The translations under genes and the position numbers were made by a program. 57,314 bases of DNA from an uncultured Nitrosomonas sp. (GTDB lineage: Bacteria > Pseudomonadota > Gammaproteobacteria > Burkholderiales > Nitrosomonadaceae): assembly GCA_949281375.1 (NCBI GenBank), contig CASDLT010000018.1, positions 1 to 57,314 on the forward strand, written 5' to 3'. Under the pieces are notes generated by a model, which did no database searches, was not told the DNA's origin, and saw only the letters and a list, made by a program, of their open reading frames with translations. Positions 50,784-57,314 of this stretch are shown here, piece after piece (within the stretch, counting starts at the first letter, position 1; every line of letters starts with the position of its first letter).

Positions 50784-52583
50784 TTAGCCACCACGCAGTA
50801 TTTCAATCAGATGGTTCCCATATTTGTCTAATTTGCGCGTTCCGATACCAGTAATCTGGCGCAACTCATCTTCGGTTTGAGGACAGAGACGCACCAATTC
50901 AAGCAAAGTAGCGTCATGAAAAATGACATACGCAGGAACACCTTGCTCCTGCGCAATTTTGGTTCTCCATGTCCGCAGCCTTTCCCACAAATAATGTTCC
51001 GCAGTAGTCGATGGAAGCACATCATTTTCTTTCGTTCTCTCATAGGAGGACGTGGCTTTTGTTTGCAGCCGCAGGGCTACGGTTTGCTGCCCCTTGAGAA
51101 TGGGTCGACACGCATCAACTAATTGCAGAGCACCATGTTTGTCGTTTGCAGTTGTCAAAAACCCCAGCGCAATAGCTTGGCGAAAGATCGCTCGCCATGT
51201 TTTTTCAGGCAAGTTCTTGCCGATACCGAATGTGCTGATTTTATCATGATGCCATTGCTTCACCCGTTCAGTTAAATTACCACGCAGAATATCGATCAAA
51301 TGGCCGGCACCAAAATTCTGATTGGTGCGATATACGCAGGATAATGCTTTTTGTACTTCGAGAGTGGCATCCCATACTTGCGGCGGATCTAGGCACACAT
51401 CACAATTACCGCATGCCGTCATTTCCGTTATCTCTCCAAAATAATTCAAGATGTGCCTCCGGCGGCATGCCGTCGTTTCACACAATGACAACATCGCTTG
51501 CAGCTTTTTAGCGGCAACATGCTTGAATTTTGACTGCGCACCGGATTCTTCAATCATGCGTCTTTGCTGAATGACATCGTTGAGTCCATATACCATCCAA
51601 GCATTGGCAGGTTGACCATCGCGGCCTGCGCGACCGGTTTCCTGGTAATAGCTTTCTATGCTCTTAGGAAGATCCAAATGAGCAACAAAACGCACATCGG
51701 GTTTATCAATTCCCATACCGAATGCAATGGTAGCCACCATAATGGTGCCCTCTTCCCGTAAAAATTTTTCCTGATTGATACTCCGCACTTGCGTACTCAT
51801 ACCAGCATGATAGGCAATGGCGCGCATACCGTGACTGGTCAACCAACCAGCCGTTTCTTCGACTTTCTTGCGCGACAAGCAATAGACGATGCCGGAGTCA
51901 TTCCGGTGCTCTCCTTGTATAAAAGCGAGTAATTGCGAGCGGCTATTGTTTTTGTCGATAATGTGATAGCGGATATTGGGACGATCAAAGCTTGAAACAA
52001 ATAGCCGCGCCTTACCGAGGCCCAGACGTTCGATGATTTCTTGACGTGTGTCAGTGTCTGCGGTAGCAGTCAATGCAATGCGCGGAACGCTCGGAAAACG
52101 CTCATGTAAAATTGACAACTGACTATACTCAGGACGGAAATCATGTCCCCATTGAGACACGCAGTGTGCTTCATCAATCGCAAAAAGAGCAATCGGAATT
52201 CGGGTCATCAAATGCAGAAACCGGCCTGTCAATAGTCGCTCAGGCGCTACATACAGTAAATCATACACTCCTCCCAATAACCGTTGCTCAACCAATTCAG
52301 CTTCTTCGATCGACAATGACGAGTTTAATACTGCTGCACGAACGCCAATTTCATTCAACGCTGTTGTTTGATTTTGCATTAGCGCAATCAGCGGAGACAC
52401 TACAATCGCAACCCCTTCACGCAATAATGCAGGGATCTGGTAGCATAGTGATTTACCCCCGCCTGTCGGCATCAATACCAAGCAGTCACCGCCGTTACTC
52501 AAGTGCGAAATGATTTCAGCTTGTTGTCCGCGAAAGCCGGGATAGCCGAATACTTCTTTAAGAATGTTGAGTGCGCTGGACAT
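50784..52583 (-). CDS. recQ: ATP-dependent DNA helicase RecQ
   Basis: The 599-residue product is a complete RecQ: Walker A MPTGGGKSLCYQ (about residues 38-49), DEAH box in FAIDEAHCVSQWGHDFRPEY, the aromatic-rich loop, motif V/VI in ATIAFGMGIDKPDVRFVAHLDLPKSIESYYQETGRAGRDGQ, the zinc cysteines (CETTACRRRH, CGNCDVC), and a C-terminal HRDC domain. It unwinds DNA in recombination and repair (RecFOR pathway). No neighbour suggests a special role. Confidence 0.97.
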   Translation of the reverse strand: MSSALNILKEVFGYPGFRGQQAEIISHLSNGGDCLVLMPTGGGKSLCYQIPALLREGVAIVVSPLIALMQNQTTALNEIGVRAAVLNSSLSIEEAELVEQRLLGGVYDLLYVAPERLLTGRFLHLMTRIPIALFAIDEAHCVSQWGHDFRPEYSQLSILHERFPSVPRIALTATADTDTRQEIIERLGLGKARLFVSSFDRPNIRYHIIDKNNSRSQLLAFIQGEHRNDSGIVYCLSRKKVEETAGWLTSHGMRAIAYHAGMSTQVRSINQEKFLREEGTIMVATIAFGMGIDKPDVRFVAHLDLPKSIESYYQETGRAGRDGQPANAWMVYGLNDVIQQRRMIEESGAQSKFKHVAAKKLQAMLSLCETTACRRRHILNYFGEITEMTACGNCDVCLDPPQVWDATLEVQKALSCVYRTNQNFGAGHLIDILRGNLTERVKQWHHDKISTFGIGKNLPEKTWRAIFRQAIALGFLTTANDKHGALQLVDACRPILKGQQTVALRLQTKATSSYERTKENDVLPSTTAEHYLWERLRTWRTKIAQEQGVPAYVIFHDATLLELVRLCPQTEDELRQITGIGTRKLDKYGNHLIEILRGG

Positions 52584-52787
52584 TCCCGTAACAGCTGAGG
52601 CTGGTTTTTTTGATTTTTTCGATCTTCAAGAAGGTTGATGACTTTTATTTTTAGCAATTCTGCCGTTGACGCATCATAAGGCTTTATACAGTGATAGTAC
52701 AGCAGGCCGTTTCCTGGCATTTAATCGACAAATTGTTTTCAGGGAAACGCTCAGCGACATGATTTGAAATTATTCGTGGTTATGTGC

Positions 52788-52796
52788 TGGTATAAT
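52788..52796 (+). promoter_or_regulatory. extended -10 promoter of glnA
   Basis: TGGTATAAT is an extended -10 element (TG-N-TATAAT) about 55 bases upstream of the glnA ATG. No good -35 sits at 17 bases; the nearest TTGAAA is 21 bases away. I do not see a sigma-54 element, so nitrogen control may be elsewhere or weak. Confidence 0.5.
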
Positions 52797-52850
52797 TTAT
52801 GTATAGGCGTTTTTTATTAAAATTAATGACGTTAGTCTGGAGAGAGAGAA

Positions 52851-54260
52851 ATGGTGGTAGCTGATGTTTTGAAATTGATTCAAGACAATGATGTTAAATT
52901 TGTTGACTTACGATTTACGGATACTAATGGGAAAGAACATCACGTAACCATACCTGCGCATACTTTTGATGCAGATAAATTCGAAGACGGCCATCCATTC
53001 GATGGTTCATCGATCGGCGGCTGGAAAAGCATTCAAGCATCCGACATGCTATTGATTCCCGATCCCGATACGGCCAACATGGATCCGTTCATGGATGAGC
53101 CGACATTATTGATGACTTGCGATGTGGTGGAACCCGCTGATGGAAAAGGATACAGCAGGGATCCACGCTCACTCGCCAAACGCGCAGAAATTTATTTGAA
53201 ATCAACAGGGATTGGTGATGTTGCGTATTTTGGCCCAGAACCAGAATTTTTTATCTTTGACTCAGTACGTTGGCATACCGATATGTCTGGTTGTTCGGTA
53301 AAAATCGCGTCCGAAGAGGCTGCTTGGAGTTCGGCTATTAAATTTGAAAGCGGTAATATCGGCCACCGACCTGCCATTAAAGGCGGTTATTTTCCCGTAC
53401 CACCAGTTGATTCGCTGCAAGATATCCGCTCTGCAATGTGCGTTACACTGGAAGAAATGGGCATTGGAGTGGAAGTGCATCATCATGAGGTAGCAACCGC
53501 AGGGCAGTGCGAAATCGGAACGCGATTCAACAGCTTGGTAAAACGTGCGGACTGGAACCAGATCCTTAAATATGTCATCCATAATGTTGCTCATTCTTAT
53601 GGCAAGACGGCGACATTTATGCCTAAACCCATCGTTGGCGATAATGGCTCAGGTATGCACGTTCATCAGTCGATCTGGAAGGATGGCAAAAACTTGTTCG
53701 CAGGAAACGGCTACGCTGGACTCTCCGAGATGGCGCTGTACTACATCGGCGGCATTCTCAAGCACGCCAAAGCGTTGAATGCGATTACAAATCCAAGCAC
53801 TAATTCCTATAAAAGACTTGTGGCTGGATTTGAAGCACCGGTCAACTTGGCATATTCCGCAAGTAATCGTTCCGCCGCTATTCGCATTCCCTTTACCAGC
53901 AATCCCAAGGGTCGTCGCATTGAGGTTCGCTTTCCAGACCCAACAGCCAATCCTTATTTGGCATTTACTGCACTGATGATGGCTGGCTTGGATGGAATTC
54001 AGAACAAGATCCATCCAGGCGATCCCATGGATAAGAATTTATATGACTTGCCCCCTGAAGAAGCTGCCAAAGTACCCAATGCTTGCGCTTCGCTGGATGA
54101 AGCTTTGGAATGCTTAGATAAAGATCGCGACTTCTTGATTCGCGGAGGCGTATTTTCCAATGACATGATAGACGCGTTTATCCTTTTAAAAATGGATGAA
54201 GTCACCTTACTGCGCACTACCACTCACCCAGTTGAGTTTGATATGTACTATAGCTTATGA
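52851..54260 (+). CDS. glnA: glutamine synthetase type I
   Basis: The 469-residue product is a full Gln[10 protein letters not shown] near residue 52, the metal-binding [86 protein letters not shown] and NLYDLPPEE, whose Tyr398 is the adenylylation site. It condenses glutamate and ammonia into glutamine. GGAGAGAGAGA precedes the ATG. Downstream are two DUF4124 genes, as in other betaproteobacteria. Confidence 0.97.
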   Translation: MVVADVLKLIQDNDVKFVDLRFTDTNGKEHHVTIPAHTFDADKFEDGHPFDGSSIGGWKSIQASDMLLIPDPDTANMDPFMDEPTLLMTCDVVEPADGKGYSRDPRSLAKRAEIYLKSTGIGDVAYFGPEPEFFIFDSVRWHTDMSGCSVKIASEEAAWSSAIKFESGNIGHRPAIKGGYFPVPPVDSLQDIRSAMCVTLEEMGIGVEVHHHEVATAGQCEIGTRFNSLVKRADWNQILKYVIHNVAHSYGKTATFMPKPIVGDNGSGMHVHQSIWKDGKNLFAGNGYAGLSEMALYYIGGILKHAKALNAITNPSTNSYKRLVAGFEAPVNLAYSASNRSAAIRIPFTSNPKGRRIEVRFPDPTANPYLAFTALMMAGLDGIQNKIHPGDPMDKNLYDLPPEEAAKVPNACASLDEALECLDKDRDFLIRGGVFSNDMIDAFILLKMDEVTLLRTTTHPVEFDMYYSL

Positions 54261-54571
54261 GTCAACTTCATCGAAAGATGCTTTTTGGAAATGCTGAACC
54301 CCGATAAAGTAACGGAATAAAATTTATAAACATGCGTGGATATAAAGATTTTTTTCTAAATTCGCATTACGTTCAAATCTCAACGATCCTTTGCTTGATC
54401 GGTATTTGGCCTTAAGATCTGAACGGTAGTCCAGGAAAGCTAGCGTAACTGATAACCTTGAATAATTTCAATTAAAAGGATTTTTTAAGTTTTTATTTTG
54501 TTTGCCTTCGGATGGTTAATTGGTAAACTGATCATATAGTTGTGGTTATCATTACTTTCCCACTCACTCAT
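54261..54571. other. intergenic region after glnA
   Basis: No gene seen. A short CATC-GAAA-GATG hairpin followed by CTTTTT (54269-54286) may be a weak glnA terminator. The right part should hold the promoter of the first DUF4124 gene. Confidence 0.4.
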
Positions 54572-55012
54572 ATGAAAATTGGAGCGCTACTTTTTATCAC
54601 TCTGTTTTTTTATTTTTTGAATCCGTTACCTCATGCTTTGGCCGGTACGGATATTTATAAATACGTTGACAAGGATGGGAATATTACCTTTACCAATCGA
54701 CGCATCAATAATGGGCAAAAAGTTTCTATCGCGTCTTTCTCCAAAAATACTGGACATTCCAATGCGCGATCTAAGCTTTCCCCGTCCAAAACTACTACTC
54801 CCACTGAACGGGATACTATGCGTCGGCAAATTCTGGAAAAAGAATTGGCAATGGAAGAAAAATTATTTACAGAAACTCAAAACTCGCTTGATGAAATGAA
54901 TAATTACGAGAAGGCAGAAACAACCTCTGGAAAATCAGTACAGCTCAAAAACAGGCTATTCATGCATCAAAGAAATATAACTGCTCTGAGAAAGGAACTC
55001 AGCAAGCCCTAG
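54572..55012 (+). CDS. DUF4124 domain protein (first copy)
   Basis: The 146-residue product has a signal peptide (ending HALAG), then the DUF4124 motif DIYKYVDKDGNITFTNRR and a charged helical end (RRQILEKELAMEEKLFTETQNSLDEM), likely a coiled coil. DUF4124 proteins are periplasmic and of unknown role. I chose the ATG (MKIGALLFIT) over an upstream GTG in frame. The second copy lies 29 bases on. Its position after glnA is common in betaproteobacteria. Confidence 0.72.
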   Translation: MKIGALLFITLFFYFLNPLPHALAGTDIYKYVDKDGNITFTNRRINNGQKVSIASFSKNTGHSNARSKLSPSKTTTPTERDTMRRQILEKELAMEEKLFTETQNSLDEMNNYEKAETTSGKSVQLKNRLFMHQRNITALRKELSKP

Positions 55013-55041
55013 AATAAGCTGAAAATGACCGGGACATATAT

Positions 55042-55488
55042 ATGATAATAAAAAATAGCCTATTACTTGTTGTCCTCATTTTTTTCTCTGTTCAACTTCA
55101 GGCCGAGGTCTATAAGCAGATTGATGCAAATGGCAATATCACCTATACGAATGTCCCCTCTGGCAATGGAAAAAAATTAGATCTTCCCGCAATTGTTGTC
55201 GTCCCCTCTACCAAGTCTGAGGAAATTGATGATCGAATCATTAAAAGAAGAGAATCCTTTAAAATCGATGACCTGCGCGAAGAGCTTTATAGAAAAATAT
55301 CTGATGAAGAAAATCGTCTCAATGAAGTCAAAAATGAATACAAAAACGGTGAGCCCGATCGCCTTGGCAGTGAGCGTAACTATCAAAGATATCTTAATCG
55401 AGTGGAGCGATTACGAGAAGAAATCAACGTGAGGGAAAGAAATCTGAATCTTTTGAGAGAGGAAGCGCGGAAAATTCCATCTAAATAA
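55042..55488 (+). CDS. DUF4124 domain protein (second copy)
   Basis: The 148-residue product has a signal peptide (ending LQA), the DUF4124 motif EVYKQIDANGNITYTNVPSGNG, and a long charged coiled coil (DDLREELYRKISDEENRLNEV to NLLREEARK). It is clearly related to the gene before it, with which it should share a transcript. Function unknown. Confidence 0.8.
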   Translation: MIIKNSLLLVVLIFFSVQLQAEVYKQIDANGNITYTNVPSGNGKKLDLPAIVVVPSTKSEEIDDRIIKRRESFKIDDLREELYRKISDEENRLNEVKNEYKNGEPDRLGSERNYQRYLNRVERLREEINVRERNLNLLREEARKIPSK

Positions 55489-55521
55489 AATTCTTCACCA
55501 AAATAGCTTCCCTTCTTATTG

Positions 55522-56289
55522 TCAAATACGCAATTCAACCATCAGAGGAGCATGATCCGAAGGCCGTTCTATTTTTCGCATCCCTTTATCGATGTCACAT
55601 GCTACGCATGTTTTCGCAAGCGCATCGCTCAGCAAAATATGATCGATTCGTAGTCCTCTATTCAAGCGGAATGCCATCATTCGATAATCCCACCAAGTAT
55701 ATGATTTATCAGGTTTTTCAAATAACCGAAAGCTATCGAAAAAACCTAGGCTGAGCAGGTTCTGGAATGCATCTCGTTCGGGGACAGTACACAAGACTTT
55801 ATCTCGCCACATCTCTGGATCATAAACATCCCGGTCTTCCGGAGCGATATTAAAATCCCCAAGCAATGCTACCTTAGCGTAATTTTTTAATTCTATTTCG
55901 ACCCATCTATTCAGAGCCGGAAGCCATCTGAGCTTATATGAGTATTTTTCAGACTCCACAGCTTCTCCATTCGGCACATAGACAGAAATGATGCGCACAT
56001 CATTATACGTTGCTGCAATTATTCTTTTTTGTTCATCAAGAAAATCTGGCAAGGCAGTAAAAATTTTATCGCCTTTTTGCTTGCTAATGATAGCCACACC
56101 ATTGTAAGTTTTTTGACCGGTGTATATCGAGTGATAACCAATGGCTGCAATTTCATGCTCAGGAAAATTCTCATCCGATAATTTCGTTTCTTGCAAACAC
56201 AAGATGTCTGGTTGATTTATCTTTAGCCATTCAATAACCTGCGGCAATCGCACTTTTAGCGAATTAACGTTCCAAGTGGCTAACTTCAT
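55522..56289 (-). CDS. xth: exodeoxyribonuclease III
   Basis: The 255-residue product is an Xth/ExoIII enzyme: MKLATWNVNSLKVRLPQV, ILCLQETK (catalytic Glu), GVAIISK, VYVPNGE, LGDFNIAPEDRDVYDP, SYTWWDYR, GLRIDHILLS and SDHAPLMVEL (catalytic Asp-His). It cleaves AP sites and removes 3' nucleotides in base-excision repair. I started at the ATG that opens the family pattern, not at a TTG nine codons upstream. It converges with the DUF4124 genes. Confidence 0.95.
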   Translation of the reverse strand: MKLATWNVNSLKVRLPQVIEWLKINQPDILCLQETKLSDENFPEHEIAAIGYHSIYTGQKTYNGVAIISKQKGDKIFTALPDFLDEQKRIIAATYNDVRIISVYVPNGEAVESEKYSYKLRWLPALNRWVEIELKNYAKVALLGDFNIAPEDRDVYDPEMWRDKVLCTVPERDAFQNLLSLGFFDSFRLFEKPDKSYTWWDYRMMAFRLNRGLRIDHILLSDALAKTCVACDIDKGMRKIERPSDHAPLMVELRI

Positions 56290-56336
56290 ATATTTTATGA
56301 GATCTACAGAAATCAATTATTATCATTCAAAGACAA

Positions 56337-57002
56337 TTACTCATATCTAATTACATTCTGCTGCATCCAATGATCAATATCGGTAATTTCCTGCGCACTA
56401 ACCGTATGACCCATAGGATACTCATGCCACTCGACTGAATAATGAGCAGCCAGCAATTTCTCTTTTGAACAGGTAGCATATGATAAAGGTATTACAGTAT
56501 CGTAAATGCCATGCGCCATAAAAATTGGCAATGACTTGTGTGTATCAGTTTTAGAAGAAATTACTTTAGAAAATGGTAAATAACAGGACAATGCAATTAC
56601 ACCTCCAAAAGATCCATTTTGTTGCACCCCCACATGCAATGCCATAGCTCCCCCCTGAGAAAAACCCGCGAGCAAAATATGTTGCGAAGAAATACCTCGT
56701 TCAATTTCTCTTTTAATCAAAGCTTCTATTGCTTTTTTTGAATCCTGAATACCCACCTCGTCCTGTGAATGAGTAAAATCAGAGTGATAAATGTCATACC
56801 ATGCCCGCATGGAAAAACCATTATTTATGCTAATCGGTCGCTCTGGTGCGTGTGGAAAAATGAAACGAACAGAATGTCTTGCAGCAAATTTCAGCTCATC
56901 AACGATTGTTACAAAATCATTCCCATCCGCTCCTAAACCATGCAACCATATCATTGCATAAGTGGGATTAGAGTTCGTTTCGATCTCAACAGTAGGTAGC
57001 AA
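56337..57002 (-). CDS. carboxylesterase/phospholipase family alpha/beta-hydrolase
   Basis: The 221-residue cytoplasmic product has MIWLHGLGADGNDF, PHAPERPI, MRAWYDI, nucleophile elbow GFSQGGAMAL (catalytic Ser), the Asp in HGIYDTVIP and the His in MGHTVSAQE: a complete triad of the EstB/lysophospholipase-like family. The natural substrate is unknown. The start is TTG (MLPTVEIE), supported by alignment to family N-termini; an internal ATG would cut off the first strand. Same strand as xth, with 47 bases between them. Confidence 0.88.
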   Translation of the reverse strand: MLPTVEIETNSNPTYAMIWLHGLGADGNDFVTIVDELKFAARHSVRFIFPHAPERPISINNGFSMRAWYDIYHSDFTHSQDEVGIQDSKKAIEALIKREIERGISSQHILLAGFSQGGAMALHVGVQQNGSFGGVIALSCYLPFSKVISSKTDTHKSLPIFMAHGIYDTVIPLSYATCSKEKLLAAHYSVEWHEYPMGHTVSAQEITDIDHWMQQNVIRYE

Positions 57003-57210
57003 GATTTTTAGAACCTACATGAAATAGTTATAAGATAGATACAAAAATAGATAATCACATAAATAATACCAAAGCACTGTTCGACTCTATCTAATTACTT
57101 ACTATGCTTAATTGTTCAAGTTCTAGATTTAAACTGTGACTTTCAATTTATCAAGTTGACGATTTTTATTATTCATTGTGTGCAGTGTTTATTTCACTGT
57201 TTTCCGCTGA

Positions 57211-57256
57211 TAAAAAAACCGGCACACCGGCTGTCTTTCGACAGTGGTGTGCCGGT
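57211..57256 (-). terminator. rho-independent terminator of the gene at the right edge
   Basis: ACCGGCACACC pairs with GGTGTGCCGGT around an inner CTGTC/GACAG hairpin. On the minus strand it is followed by seven T, so it ends the gene whose stop is at 57275. Confidence 0.9.
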
Positions 57257-57274
57257 GTTCTGCCTATACTTGGC

Positions 57275-57314
57275 TTATAGCTTCGTGAAGACCGGTATCA
57301 CCGCTCCAGCAATA
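57275..57314 (-). CDS. C-terminal end of an unknown protein
   Basis: On the minus strand the last codons read IAGAVIPVFTKL and a stop, 18 bases before a strong terminator, which supports a real gene. The twelve visible residues are too few to name the protein. Confidence 0.5.
   Translation of the reverse strand, partial: IAGAVIPVFTKL

Overview
The window looks like chromosomal DNA of a betaproteobacterium, most likely an ammonia oxidiser of the Nitrosomonadaceae (Nitrosomonas-like). This is an inference. It rests on moderate GC, long intergenic gaps, three Fur-type boxes beside TonB receptors, the glnA-DUF4124 arrangement and betaproteobacterial-style prfC, yicC, cbpAM, trxC and recQ genes. 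No rRNA, tRNA or CRISPR array was seen.

Layout. 1-2.2 kb: the 5' end of glmS, an internally deleted IS3-family transposase remnant, and a surface (S-layer-like) gene split at a run of nine C. 2.5-9.7 kb: a peptide-type ABC permease and a double-ATPase gene overlapping prfC, then a secreted metallophosphoesterase and yicC. 10.1-14.3 kb: a ZnuD-like TonB receptor between two paralogous secreted proteins, probably a zinc-uptake locus. 14.4-26.2 kb (minus strand): a tightly coupled five-gene operon encoding a 2436-residue multicopper oxidase, a beta-propeller, two SCO copper chaperones and a monohaem cytochrome c with a ligand-binding-like domain. A CHASE-PAS hybrid histidine kinase lies directly upstream. 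This resembles the MnxG manganese-oxidase system of Pseudomonas and is the most interesting part of the window.

29.9-36.7 kb: a small membrane protein, a PhoX-like protein, cbpA-cbpM-trxC, an HtrA-type protease and a membrane-anchored periplasmic-binding-protein-like receptor. 36.8-39.4 kb: a TPR-LicD-cytidylyltransferase fusion protein and a small RTX-repeat protein. 39.9-45.3 kb: an iron block with a Fur-box-preceded secreted protein built from two tandem copies, a FecA-type siderophore receptor and bfd. 45.6-46.7 kb: small hypothetical genes, one a lipoprotein. 46.9-50.2 kb: ovoA-ovoB for ovothiol synthesis. 50.5-57.3 kb: a small lipoprotein, recQ, glnA with two DUF4124 proteins, exonuclease III, a carboxylesterase, and the terminator plus C-terminus of a further minus-strand gene.

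Themes are transition-metal handling (Cu, Fe, probably Zn and possibly Mn), envelope stress and thiol redox chemistry. Starts were moved from the longest open frame wherever a Shine-Dalgarno sequence, an overlap or a signal peptide favoured a shorter protein. Functions are family-level calls made by eye; no database search was run.
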